This document shows, one piece after another, positions 22,459-33,448 of a stretch of DNA of 64,000 bases. Source of the stretch: Paraphaeosphaeria minitans. Its lineage: Eukaryota > Ascomycota > Dothideomycetes > Pleosporales > Didymosphaeriaceae. The stretch spans positions 3,906,001 through 3,970,000 of the forward strand of contig WJXW01000002.1 in NCBI GenBank assembly GCA_015832175.1, in the 5' to 3' direction. A program made the translations under genes and the position numbers. The notes beneath the pieces were generated by a model. It was not told the DNA's origin, searched no databases, and worked only from the letters and a program-made list of their open reading frames with translations. Position 1 is the first letter of the stretch. Each line of letters opens with the position of its first letter.

Positions 22459-23196
22459 TGGGGCAGTGGTGATAAAGGGGAGAATGGGTTGCTGAAGTAA
22501 GCAAGAAAGGGGTATGGTAGTAGTTGTCCTTGGATTGTGCGAAAAGTTGGCGATGGGCTTGGAAGAATGTTTTGAGATGTCTAAGAGGTGGGAGACAGCG
22601 GTGAGATGTTGTGGAGTGGATGTGGGAGGGTTCGAATATAAGGGAAGGAGGGGCGGAAAGGATAGGAATAGCGCGGCTAGGCGGGGTTCGGATGGAGCGC
22701 CGACATGATTGGGCATATGGGCATGCTAAGAGATGACGCATGCGCACAGAAGGCGCTGCTTACGAACAGAGCGTTGATCTGTATTTGTAAATGGTGTTTC
22801 GGATTTAGTAATGGATGTGTGTTGGGAAGTAGGATTAGTTGTGTACTGGAATTTGACTTCTAGATGTGAGCCAAAGTGCACCGAGTCGTGAGAAAGATCG
22901 GTTGAACTCGTAATTCGTAGCTATCTTAAACTAGGTATCTACACGAGAGCGTTGCTTGATATTTCGCATCGCGCAAATAAGCAAGGCACTAAACCAAGTC
23001 CGAACTCCGCTCTGTATGCTGGGGTATATGATGCAAATCAACGCCTGGGTATACCGTAAGAACCATCCACCTGCATCAATACACTGTACTGTTCCCGAAT
23101 GTCGGGCCAAGAGAATCTTGGAGACGGAACCGTCCTCCCGTCTCTCCGCAAGACTCCGCGAGGTCAAGAAGACCAGAAAGCAATGCCTCAAGCCTC
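22459..23196. other. Intergenic, SDR promoter and BRF1 3' side
   Basis: SDR promoter on the left, BRF1 3' flank on the right. No gene is seen. Confidence 0.6.
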
Positions 23197-25383
23197 TCAG
23201 TAATCTTCGTAATTATCCTCCGGGTCGAAACCTTCCTCATCATCACTCATAAGCAGGTTGGGATCCATCTCCTCATCGTCGTCCACGTCCTGGTCTTCTT
23301 CCTCTTCGTCATCACCGTCACCAACCGGCACAGTTTGGTATGTGGGCTGCTCAGGTACAGGAGTCGCAGCTTGCTCCGCAGGCGTTGCAGTGCCCGAGGA
23401 AGCATCGCTCGCAGTAGGCATGAGGTCTTTGAACACGTCGTAGTTGATGTGGCTACTGAAATGCTTGGCGCGCTTCTGCAGCATCTTCTTTGCGGCCTCT
23501 TCCGCGCTGGCAGCGGGTTGGCCTTCGAGGATGCTGCCGTCGCCCATCTGCTGTTTCCGCCGCTTCTGCTTTGGCTTCTTGGGGTTGCCTCTTGCCTCTT
23601 CAAGGGCTTTGAGAAGAATCTTCTCTTGCTGCTGGCGCAACCAGTCCTCGTTCTCGATCAGCCAGATCCTCTCTTTCGCTTGAGATTCCTCGTAGGAGAG
23701 TTTGCAGAAGTCCACGTCTGGGTCGCCCTGAAATTCATCATCACCAATCTCTTCTTCGCTGTTGACGTTGCGATCGGGCTTGTACAGTTCGACGAGTCTG
23801 CGTGCCTTTTCAAGAGTATCGATGAAGGTGGTATGGTTGTCGTTCTCTTTGAACTCTTTGAAAATATCTTCCCACTTGGACATGGCTTCTAGCATCTCTT
23901 CTTCGAGTCCCTGCTCCACTTCCAGGTCTTCTTCGGGAATGATGACTGGTGCGCGCTTTTTGGGTGCGCGTCCGCGCTTCTTAGGGGCGACGATAGCCTC
24001 TTCGTCTGTGGCAGCAGCATCCTCAGCATGCGCTAGGGCGTCCAGGCCCGCATCAATTTCGTCTCCTGCCATCGCGGTCAAAGCGTTGACGTCTACGACC
24101 ATGTCTTCGGTACCTTGGCTGTCCAGCTGACTGTCCGTCGGATCTGACTCCTGAGTTTGCGCTGGGGTGGGCAGTTGCCCTCCGCTGTTGGATTTCCGTT
24201 TCTTCAATATCTCCGCCTGGCGCTTGGTAGGTTTGCTTGGTGCTGCTGCCGGTGCGCCCTCTGGGAGATCCTCTTCTGCATCGTCCAGTTCGTCGAAGTT
24301 CTCGGTCTCCCCACTTCCAAGTTCAGATGCCTTTCGCTTTCGTGCCTCGGCTCTCTCTTCCCTCTCTTGTCGGAGGTAGACTGCGGGAGGAGCAATCTTG
24401 GTCTTCAAGCGCGGTGCAAATTCTCGGAACTGCTTCACAGTAAGTTGGGCACTTTCTGTTCGTCTGTACTCGTAAAGGCGCTGGTTGATGGTGGTGTCGG
24501 CGACTTTGACGACGTAAACGACTTCTCGAACGGTGCGGCGGAAGTTGTTCATGCGCGCAGCGAGGATGATGCACGCGCCACACAAGCCTGCAGGATTACG
24601 TCCTTGCACCATCCAGTCTCTGGACATGCGCTTCAAGATTAGGCAAGCATCGGCCGCCACTCTGTGCGAATCCTGGTCGAATTCGAGCCTCTGGCAAAAC
24701 TTTAGCATGAGTGGCTCTATCTCAAGGACATCGTTTCCGTCGACGCCCGAGGAGTCATCGGCCATTAGGATCTGACAGAATGACCTGTACACGGTTCCGA
24801 GATTCCACACGTTGACCTGGATGCTCTCGGCCAGATCCATGAGCAGCACCGTGCTTCCTTTTTGCTTCCGAGAGGCGAGGTAGATGGCGGCCGCGGCTAC
24901 TTTGAAGATGCCGCGGCCCTGGACGAAGCTATGGTTGAGTGCGAGCTGATACCACTTTTTGGCGTTGATGGCGATGACTCCGTCGGATGGAAGGTTTATT
25001 TTGGAGCAAATGCTGTTGACGGCACTCTTGCCTCTGTCGGCCGTCGTTTGCCCGCTCTCTCCACCGTTGATTCCCGAAGCCTGCCCGCCCATACTGTTCG
25101 CGTGCCGCTGGTCGTTTCCAACAGTGCCGCCATGGACCATTGCCCGACCGCCGGAGGTTTCGCCGAAGGTGATCTCGGAAACGATATTGCTTTCGTCGTG
25201 GATCATACCACAGTTGAAGCAGACGGTCCTTCCATCGTCTTCGCCAATCTCGGGGCTGTCGCAACAAGTGTGTTTGGGACGCTGCGCAGGCTGCACAGGT
25301 GGCGGCGTGGGACTCGATTTGGACTGGAAGTTGGAAAGGCGCACGCGGGGCTGTCGCCGCGCCGGCACCACGGGACCTGGCAT
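23197..25383 (-). CDS. BRF1: TFIIIB subunit Brf1
   Basis: A TFIIB-related factor that recruits RNA polymerase III to tRNA and 5S genes with TBP and Bdp1. Single exon, 728 aa. A basic, Pro-rich start precedes a zinc ribbon (about 38-59, ending CFNCG). The motif NIVSEITFGET follows. Two cyclin folds lie at about 105-205 (NAKKWYQLALNHSFVQGRG) and 215-320 (NPAGLCGACIILAARMNNF). A long charged C-terminal half carries the TBP/Bdp1-binding homology block (KWEDIFKEFKEN). The acidic terminus is DPEDNYEDY. Oddity: the first zinc knuckle reads KHTCCDSP, with no C-x2-C spacing (see findings). It is divergent from the acidic protein gene, with about 650 bp between. Confidence 0.94.
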   Translation of the reverse strand: MPGPVVPARRQPRVRLSNFQSKSSPTPPPVQPAQRPKHTCCDSPEIGEDDGRTVCFNCGMIHDESNIVSEITFGETSGGRAMVHGGTVGNDQRHANSMGGQASGINGGESGQTTADRGKSAVNSICSKINLPSDGVIAINAKKWYQLALNHSFVQGRGIFKVAAAAIYLASRKQKGSTVLLMDLAESIQVNVWNLGTVYRSFCQILMADDSSGVDGNDVLEIEPLMLKFCQRLEFDQDSHRVAADACLILKRMSRDWMVQGRNPAGLCGACIILAARMNNFRRTVREVVYVVKVADTTINQRLYEYRRTESAQLTVKQFREFAPRLKTKIAPPAVYLRQEREERAEARKRKASELGSGETENFDELDDAEEDLPEGAPAAAPSKPTKRQAEILKKRKSNSGGQLPTPAQTQESDPTDSQLDSQGTEDMVVDVNALTAMAGDEIDAGLDALAHAEDAAATDEEAIVAPKKRGRAPKKRAPVIIPEEDLEVEQGLEEEMLEAMSKWEDIFKEFKENDNHTTFIDTLEKARRLVELYKPDRNVNSEEEIGDDEFQGDPDVDFCKLSYEESQAKERIWLIENEDWLRQQQEKILLKALEEARGNPKKPKQKRRKQQMGDGSILEGQPAASAEEAAKKMLQKRAKHFSSHINYDVFKDLMPTASDASSGTATPAEQAATPVPEQPTYQTVPVGDGDDEEEEDQDVDDDEEMDPNLLMSDDEEGFDPEDNYEDY

Positions 25384-26037
25384 CGTGTTAGAGGCCGTAG
25401 TCGCATGCGCGGGTGTAGGTGGTGTGTAGAAGTAGAAAACGAAGCGGTTTGGTGTCGGAAGTTTTGGACTCGGGCGAGGAGTAGTCGGTTGGGGTACCTG
25501 CCAGCTGACGCGCTTTTGGCGGGGCGCTGCGGGAGCCGAAGCGAGAGCACGCTAATTGTGGGAGCTGGCGACGGAGACGGCCTGTCCAACAGCCCCAAGA
25601 ACCGGACGAATGTTGGTCTTGAGATATCCCAAAGCGTGAGAGCCGGCTAGAGGCGCCATGGCTCCCAGCTGCGCTCTCTGACATTCAGCCGGCTGTTCTC
25701 TGGTCTATCCAGATCCTATTCGGCGCATCAGCACCAGTGCCCGCGCGCATTGAGCATTCCATCGCTTTCGCCTTCGCCTTCGCCCTGTTCCTGCAGCTTG
25801 CGCCAGATGCACGTGATGACTACCGTCACCTCTCCGCCACGCCCATTGGTTGGCTCTGTGGCCTCGAATTAGCTCGCGAGCGTCCCCTTGCTCTGGCCTG
25901 CGAGGTGGCTGGGTCCCAGATGTCGCTCAACCGGTGCCCACTGCCCACCTCCCCTCCTCCCGAAGCTCACCTCCAGCCCGACCTCACCCCCATCATCCCC
26001 CATCCATCCCATCAAACCATTCATCCCGCTCAGCACA
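25384..26037. other. Divergent promoter region, BRF1 / acidic protein
   Basis: A shared promoter of about 0.65 kb. An ATTGG (inverted CCAAT) box lies near 25846 and pyrimidine-rich DNA precedes the right-hand gene. No coding region is supported. Confidence 0.6.
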
Positions 26038-26832
26038 ATGTCCACCCGCAAGAGAAAGCAAGAGGCCGAGGAGGAGGAAGAGCTCCAGGCTCTCCCCAGC
26101 GACGAGTCTGACGAGGAAGAGGAGTAAGTGATCACATTCTTGACGTCATGTCCCATCGCACCACACCATCGCCTACGCGTGGAAATGCGTCCATTGCAGT
26201 CGCCTGTTGTCGTATTTTTGCATTGATGCTTTTGTTCTCGTCCATGGAGCTTCGTCGTCGCGGCGCATTTGTCTTCGGGCTGATCCTGAATACCCTCGAT
26301 CGATGTGTGTCTCTTCTTGTGCAGTTCCGTCTACTACGTCACTGAACTGCGAGGATACGTTTCGTCTCATCGTTTCCGCTCAGTTTTCGTTTGTGCCGTT
26401 CGATATGCAGTTGCTCGGGCGCAAGGCTGACCTCGATGCCCGTAGATATGACGAGTCGGATGGCTCCGCCTTTGACGACGAGGACGCCTCTGACGAAGAG
26501 GCTCCCCGTAAGTGATTCGTGTGCTGTGCTGTGTGCTTGTTCCGCACTGACACCATGTGATAGCGCCGAGGAAGAAGGCGCGCCAGACTCGCAAGAACGA
26601 AGATGACGACGAGGACGAAGAAGAGGAACCGGAAGGCGAAGACGACAACGAGGAAGCTGTCCCTGAGCTTGAGGATGAGGGTGAGGACGACGGCGATGAG
26701 GATGCTGATGTCAAGAAGGCTCCGGGTGCTGAGAAGGACCGCAAGGTCAAGACTACAGATCCCAAAGACAAGGAAGCTGTGCCCGTTGTTGCCGACGACG
26801 ACGAGGACGATGATGATGATGATGAGGCTTAG
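26038..26832 (+). CDS. Acidic, low-complexity nuclear protein (unknown)
   Basis: I do not recognise a named family. Exons 26038-26123, 26446-26507 and 26564-26832 sum to 417 nt, 138 aa. The N-terminus MSTRKRKQEAEEEEELQALP has a basic cluster, a second cluster is RKKARQTRK, and the rest is dominated by Asp/Glu with a C-terminal poly-Asp. Two basic clusters followed by acidic tracts fit a nuclear protein binding histones or other basic partners (inference). Intron 1 is 322 nt, about six times the usual length in this window, and I placed its acceptor by frame and branch point (CTGAC...GTAG). The junction between exons 1 and 2 is the least certain part. Confidence 0.62.
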
Positions 26833-28358
26833 CTCCTGATAGCTGACACATGTCATAGCCTGGGTTTTGCCGTGGCTGTGATGTGGATAGGAGGTCGCGA
26901 AAAGTGTCGTAGACAACGAAATCGTTCATTGTTGAATGCAGCCTGGTCTACACATGCCTTGGATCGTTGCATACGGTGATCTGCTTGAATTGGGAGCATA
27001 GTTGGCAAGTGCGTCGTGCGCGCCTGCCATCTGATGTTGTGATCGTCCACACTCCATGGGAAGGTCGCGACCCATATACCTACAACTTCATTAGAACAGC
27101 AGCATCGGAGCCAGAAAGTGCAAATGCCATCACAGCAGAAGAAAGACTAAGAAGTGATTTCTTTAGGCATCTACAATAGTAAAGCAGCCCTAATAAAACT
27201 GAAAAAGTACTTGGTCACTCTCGTGGGAAGCCAAGTTCCACGACCCAACCCATCGCGAGCGTATCAACACAGCACGACTTCCTACCCAGAGAGAGACCTA
27301 CCGCGCGTCCACCATCACTAGTCTTCTAGATGTCCTCTGACTTACGCCTGGCACGGTCAACCCCGGCACTCGCCCAGGCCCGCTCTGCACCTGAAACACG
27401 AACCGTTCCCCGTCCTCCCCACCCTCAAACACCCCCAAACCCCACCAAGCCCTACATCTGTCCTGACAGATGCTGCAACTTGCCCAGCCCAGCGCTCCTC
27501 CCTCGTATGCCCCGTGCCACCCTATCCTCTCACGAGCTCAAGTTCCCTGCTCCCGCCCGCACCCTAGGTACCCTCGCTGACGTGAAACGCATACTTGACG
27601 CCCTGTGGGAGGTCATCGCAGCGCCTGTGTGATGTGTGCATGCAGTCGGTTTCGACACGCCGGGTCCTGACACCTCGTGCCGTGCTGCCATGAGGAGGAC
27701 GCGTCTGAGCGGCCGAGGAATGCCGAAAACAAAGTGGTCCGACACCCGCGTCGTGCGTCTGCCTGTGGACCCATGTACGCATGCATCGACGGATTGCAAC
27801 CGTTCTGGAAGGATGCGGCGGGCCCGGGTGCCAGATGAGCCGCTTACCCAGTGTGATGGGCGGGTGGAATGCGTGCTGGGGTCGTGGTGAGTGCGTGGCG
27901 TATCAGGGTGGTCTGGTGAATTTGCTGGGGATGGTGCAAATGTTGCGTCACGTGGATAAATGCACAGTAGGTAGGTACGTCAGGGCGTGAAAAGTATGCT
28001 TGCTTCGTATAATTACGTCTTTCTACTCTTGTAGAGAGACAGGGTTAAGTATATGTCTAATGCGGACGCTCAACAGTCCGGCTGTGATAGTAAAGAGTAT
28101 AAAATAGTCTCGACATGCTCGCAGGGCTATGTTTAAAACGGGGGTAGATGCTCGCTGATTAACAACATATCGACATTACATCAAAGGGGGCGTGGGTAAG
28201 AGTAGACGTAGACAGGCAAGATATCGTGAGATGTCCTATGTAGATGGCGAAAGAATAACGGTGCGGTCCACGTAGGGGATGGAGGCGCGGGTATCTCAAA
28301 TTTATACTTCTCGTATCCAAACCTAATTTACAATAACAGTTAGCTGTTGCTCGTTCAA
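26833..28358. other. Intergenic, 1.5 kb
   Basis: No gene I can support. Frames at 27330-27632 (+) and 27530-27799 (-) overlap each other in Pro/Arg-rich GC DNA and lack domain text. The right part is the NoxR 3' region. AGGTAGGTA-type motifs occur near 27968. Confidence 0.5.
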
Positions 28359-30172
28359 CTAGTATTGGGAGACCGAGAAGGAAGGGGTGAGAGGAGGGGC
28401 AGGAATTGTGCTCTGGAAGGGGACGATGGTGAGCCATACCTCCATTTTGGGTGTATCAGAGCCCTCCTTGCGGGCCATGCTCTTGGCATTTTGAATAGCC
28501 ATGTCCAGGTCGTCATCGTCTGCCATGGTGATCATATCGCCGTCGTCCTTGATCTCGACCTTGAAGTTCTGACGGATTCCGAACTTCTCACGTATGGACT
28601 GCACAAAGTCTCGCATGGACGAGTTCGGGGCGACAAACACGTAGCGCGTGTCGCCTGCGTGTACCTTGACCCTGATCTTACCGCCAGTGCCACTGCGGCT
28701 TGCGGACGTGTTGGAGCGAGCAAGCGAACGTCTCCTGGTCTTTGAGCGGGATACCATCTCAAAGTCAGCATCATCAACGTCGCTGCCGTCGTAATCGTCC
28801 TCATCCTCCTCATCGATGTAAGCAGGACGTCTCTGCTTAGATCCGCGGCCGTAGCCGTTGCGACTTCCGCGCGATTGGTACATGTCGTAGACGTCGTCAG
28901 CATACTCATCCTCGTCTTCCGACCCACGGCGACGAGGAGGCTCTCGCGAACGCCTGCCGCCCATGTCACGCTCGCGGGGATCGCGGCCCATATCACGGTT
29001 CCGCGTTGACTCTTGCCGACTAGGCGCAGGACGCTCTGAAGCAGAACGTTGGGTACCTCTACGCTGTGGTAGTGGATCGCGGTCATCCCGACGGTCGTCC
29101 TGACGGTCGTCCCGGCGTTCATCTCTGCGGTCGAAGGCAGCACGTCCGAGGTTTAGAGGCTGGGGCTTGGGGCCACCACCTCGAACAGATTGAGCACGGG
29201 ACATTGGCGCATTTGGTTCAGCCTTCTCTTTAGATCGACGGTTGTCCAACTCTGGTGGCGGGGTCGGAGGAAACATGTCACGGTTCATCGGTGGCTCAGA
29301 CTGCTGTCGTGCTCTGCTCTGGAGCTCCGGCTTAACGAGGTTTGTCGCGGCGAAAGACAGCTTCTCTTCGGGCCGGTCGTCCTTGGCTGCGTTGGCCAGT
29401 TTCTTAATCTCAGAGCCAGCGAATCCAGTGAAAGCGTTCTGTCGGTCAGACGCAGCAACGAGGCGGGCTTTTCCCAGGTAGTCCTTCGTCTTCAAGTTCT
29501 TGACTTTTGCGTCATTGGGGCGGTAGACAATGCCAACGGGAATGGAGAAGACTGTGTAGCCCTCAGCCTCCTCACGGATGGCCTCGTCTATCACGTCGTG
29601 GTCGGGAACTACCTTTTCCTTGGCGGCGAAAGACAGATCCTGCATACCGGCGTCCTTCTGCTGGAGGTAGATGTAGCAAAGACCACGATTGAAGAGGACC
29701 TCGCACGAGTACAGCTTGAACTTCAAGCCCAATTGCTCGTAGTCGATGTTGTTGTTGCCGCGGAGATACAAAAGTGTGTCGTTGAAGTTTGCAAGCGCCT
29801 CCTCAAAGTCGCCCATGAGGAAATTGGAGACACCCTGTTGGAAGTATGCGACGGCGAGGTACTGGTCCAGCCGCACAGCGCGCTGGTAGCAATCGACCTA
29901 CATGAACATGAGCACGTGCCTCGTCTGCGAACGTCGGCTGGAACTTACCGCCTTCTCATGCTCGCCGAGGGTCGCATGGATAACACCGCAATTGAACAAG
30001 ATTTTGGACGTGTCGGAGATTTGGTCAAAGGTCTTCAGGGCCTCGTCAAAGTCGTTGTTATCATAGGCATCTAGGGCTGCCACCCAGGTCTCGATTTCCT
30101 ACCCCGCGGCGTTAGCGGTGACATTCCAGAGGATTGGGACAGCGGCACGGTGCATACCTGCTTCAGAGACAT
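28359..30172 (-). CDS. noxR: NADPH oxidase regulatory subunit NoxR (p67phox-like)
   Basis: Activates fungal NoxA/NoxB with Rac, giving superoxide for hyphal fusion, fruiting and infection structures. Minus-strand exons 30172-30158, 30098-29949 and 29897-28359 sum to 1704 nt, 567 aa. Exon 1 encodes only MSLKQ (15 nt) and was found by reading upstream to an ATG followed by GTATGC. TPR repeats fill about residues 1-150 (FDQISDTSKILFNCGVIHAT, then CYQRAVRLDQYLAVAYFQQG) and contact Rac-GTP. An activation segment follows, then a long Arg/Asp/Ser-rich disordered middle. A C-terminal PB1 domain lies at about 462-545 (KIRVKVHAGDTRYVFV), the docking site for Cdc24/BemA-type polarity proteins. No SH3 domain is present, as expected in fungi. 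Confidence 0.95.
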
Positions 30173-31153
30173 GACGAAATTACTAGTTAGCTACCCGGCA
30201 GTATGGTGTCGTCAAGCCTCGTCTCTTGCTCTTGCCTACCGCTCCACGGCTGGTGGAGGTTTCGTCTGGTGCGCGACTAGGTAGTCGATAACCTTCTCTC
30301 GCCTCTCGTCAGATCACAAGGCGCAGCCACCTGGGCTTTTCGAGTGAGCGCGGCGTGGTGAATATATTATCGATTACACGGGTGTTCGCTGCCTCGGCTA
30401 TTGCTGGTGTAGTGTCGATTCGTTGTCGTGGGGTGCGGGGAGCGGGCCAAAAGAGTGACTACGGTGATGCGGCTCTCGAGGGAGGAATGCAGAGTTTGGG
30501 GGAGGAGGAGAGGCTTTGAGGGCTGCACGGCAAAGGGACAGGGCACAGGGAGGATCCGGCGGGCGGCTGGAGACTGGCGCAAGTGGGGAGACCAAAGTCT
30601 GAGGAACAGCGCGTCTGAGAAGCCAGATGCATTGGCGACAGCGATTGGCTGCCCGAGCGCTTGACCCCAGCCCTCCACAGCGCTTCGACGACCACCGCGA
30701 CGCTTCGTCCCAACCCACTCGAGCACGACACCACCGCCAGGCGACCCTGCGATACCGCCCTCGCCCTGTCGCTATCCAAGTGCCATCTAGGACGCCCCTG
30801 CCATCGAAAAGTGTGGCGTGGAAGCCATCCGGTCTCCTCCCGAGGCGACGAGGAACCGCGTTTGACGTCTGTTACATGGCCATCTTGCTTTGAGACAGTC
30901 ACGTGACAGCACCCCTACGCCATCGAACTGCCCAGCGCTCAGGCATGAACGCATGATGCTGAAGCTCGAGAAACCACTGCCATCTTGTTCCGTGTCACGT
31001 AGGCAGCGTTTCGGCCTGGAATTCAAGGTGCAAGCCTCGCTTCATGCTCGCCAGATCGGGCGGTGGAACGAGTGAATTGACGTCTGTCTACATGAGCCTT
31101 GTAGACAAGGTGCAAGGACCCATGATGTCTACGAGCTCTCCACTATTCTGCCC
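30173..31153. other. Intergenic, NoxR promoter and CCS1 3' side
   Basis: It contains an ATTGG box near 30645 and otherwise unremarkable DNA. The overlapping frames here are Pro/Arg/Ser-rich and unsupported. Confidence 0.55.
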
Positions 31154-32087
31154 TCACAGCATGCCTTTACCGACTTCGTCCTTGCGTTCCTGCCACACGG
31201 TCTTCCCGGAACATGAACAGACCGTTTTGTCGTTCTCCCAGACACCCGCACTCCTGCCACACGTCAGTAATCTGCCACTCGAGACGGGACGCGGCACGCT
31301 TACCGAGCGATGACTCCTACAAGGGTGTCCGGATCATTCTTATCAAACGCGCCGTCCTGCTGTCTCGCCACGACGATGCTGCGTCCGATCATCTCCCAGA
31401 TCTGGATCGGCTTGTCCAGGAACACAGTACCCACGCCACCTTTGCTCACTTCAACAGTCCCAAACACGCCGCGGCATGGGCTGTCTTCCAGCTTCGCCTT
31501 GGCCGCCTCCCAGATAGGACCGGTAGACTCAGGGCCGTCCGAGATGTCTCCGGCCTCTCGGATCGAGGCATGGTAGGTTCCCGCTGACAGCCCTCGAATG
31601 CTGAGGTCGATGATCGTGATGGTGGGCGCAACTTGGACCATGCGCACCAGTCCCCGCACCTTGTTCTCCACGTGTGGCGCAAACGTCTCCAGTATGCACA
31701 CAGCAGCGCCTGTAGATCATCAATCAACACCATACAACGATATCGAAGCCAAGAGAAGTCTATTTTGACAGCAACAAACTGCTCGACGCAGTGCTATCGA
31801 GGGAGACATACTATTTGACTGGCCACTTCCCCGTAAAATAGCATCGCGGCCTGTGCTTTGTATCGCCTCAACGATAGCTGAAGGAGCTGCATTGCCTTCG
31901 ATGGATACTAGTTGATCCTGAAGACTGGCGGTAACCTTTTTTATTCCTGCTCTTGTCAACGAGCTTTCCAGGGCCGTTACCGGGTCGCCGTACCACTAAT
32001 TTGATGTAGGGAGCCTTCGATGTCTTTGATGCATGCTTCACACGTCATCGGCACCGCGAAGGTCGTTTCGAAGGTTGGGATTGTCAT
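31154..32087 (-). CDS. ccs1: Copper chaperone for Cu/Zn superoxide dismutase
   Basis: Delivers copper to Sod1 and helps form its disulfide, in the cytosol and mitochondrial intermembrane space. Minus-strand exons 32087-31994, 31946-31812, 31709-31304 and 31253-31154 sum to 735 nt, 244 aa, the normal length. Domain I carries the copper motif MTCEAC (Cys16, Cys19). A conserved linker [14 protein letters not shown] text follows, then SAAVCILE leads into the SOD-like domain II (about 80-212). That domain serves docking and lacks a full metal site. Domain III ends with CSC (about 223-225) in [13 protein letters not shown]. All three functional modules are intact. The gene is divergent from uL13m, with 335 bp between. 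Confidence 0.95.
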
Positions 32088-32422
32088 TTTTTATGTCCTG
32101 CAGAAGTGCAATGGTGTGTGATGAAGCGTGATTTGAGCTGTTGTGTTGGATTTAGAATTACGTCTTTACATTTATCTCGCTTTGAAATCGAACGACATCG
32201 GGCGGGACTCGGGCGGGACCATGGAAGCGCCGACGAGGGCGCACGTGACACCGCCTCCCAGAAATTAACCGCCAAGCATCTCGAAGCGCAACCTCACGAA
32301 GCGCATCGAGCGGCGGCATCCACCTACGACGCTACCTGGAGCCTGCACGGACGACACGCACAGCGCAAACAACTCCAGGACGTCTCCATAACACATCAAC
32401 GAGCCATTGACCTCCGGCCACC
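32088..32422. other. Divergent promoter, CCS1 / uL13m
   Basis: A short shared promoter. GGGACTCGGGCGGGAC-type GC elements lie near 32203-32218. No gene. Confidence 0.6.
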
Positions 32423-33045
32423 ATGTCTCAAGTCGTAGGCAAAGTACGTCGCCCATCAGACTTCCGCATCCTCATACTGGAATACGAGCTGCACAGGCGT
32501 GACTCTGCGCTCACCACCTGTCTCTTTGCTAACACACTCTCTAGACGCGCCTTGCCTATGCCCGTGCATGGCACCACGTCGATGTCGCCAGCGACGAACG
32601 CGCCCTCGGCCGCCTCGCTTCCGGCATAGCCATCACCCTCATGGGCAAGCACAAGCCCATCTTCGACCCCTCCACCGACTGCGGCGACTACGTCGTCGCG
32701 ACCAACTGTGAGCACATCCACGTCACGGGCAAGAAGCGCGCACAGAAGCTATACCGCACGCATACCACGCGGCCGGGTAGCCTGCAGGAGATCAGCTTGG
32801 AGAATCTGGCGGCGAAATGGGGAGGCGGCGAGGTGCTGAGACGGGCAGTCAGCGGCATGCTGCCCAAGAATCGGTTGCGCAAGGGCAGACTGGAGAGGCT
32901 GAAGACGTTTGAGGGCGAGGGCAACCCGTACAAGCAAAACTTTCTGAAGGTTAGCAATGGGGGTGGGCAAGGGATAATAGACTTTGCGCAGGTGAAGGAG
33001 ACATTGAAGGCGGCGAAGGAGGAGAAGGCAGCGCCGGCCTCATAG
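32423..33045 (+). CDS. MRPL23: Mitochondrial large-subunit ribosomal protein uL13m
   Basis: A component of the mitochondrial 54S subunit (bacterial L13 family). Exon 1 (32423-32443) encodes MSQVVGK, the intron 32444-32544 is 101 nt, and exon 2 is 32545-33045; total 173 aa. Family text: [20 protein letters not shown] with the Trp, [20 protein letters not shown], then [40 protein letters not shown] and GEGNPY. The C-terminal extension is fungal. The start context is CCACCATGT. Confidence 0.95.
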
Positions 33046-33448
33046 CGGAGCGAGGGAAGAGCGGTGGTGTATACAACATGTGTTTGGATGTGCGGGATTG
33101 CATGGCATAAGGAGTTCAGACAACTCGGGTATCTTCTTGTATCATATGGGGCTGTGTGTTTATATCAGACCAGAAACAAACAACCGTCTTAAGACAAGCG
33201 ACGCAGGCGTTCTACTTCCACCACTTGTGTCAAGCGCTGGCCCCCTCTCCAGCACCTCCAAAATGCGTGCGTCGACTCCACATGATGAGGTCGGAAACGC
33301 TCGCTCTCCCAGCCCGTTACGCAGGTCTGGCCTTTGTTACACGACCTCACTCTACCTAGGCTCCGGAATGTACCCACGCACCCAGTTCACTATAACGTAT
33401 ACACCTCTCACCAAACCCACCTGAAAATCCTTTCAAACATCCACCACT
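33046..33448. other. Intergenic, uL13m to BYS1-like
   Basis: uL13m 3' flank and BYS1-like promoter, including a CCTACCTAGG-like site near 33351. No gene. Confidence 0.55.

Noticed and set aside
22629..22640. GGTTCGAAT resembling a tRNA B box
   Set aside because: No A box or pairing arms nearby.
22238..22747. 169-codon minus-strand frame over the SDR start
   Set aside because: Shadow of the SDR gene in another frame; Arg/His/Ser-rich.
27330..27799. Overlapping frames on both strands, one ending VKYAFHVSEGT
   Set aside because: No consistent splice model or family match; composition is Pro/Arg/Ser-rich.
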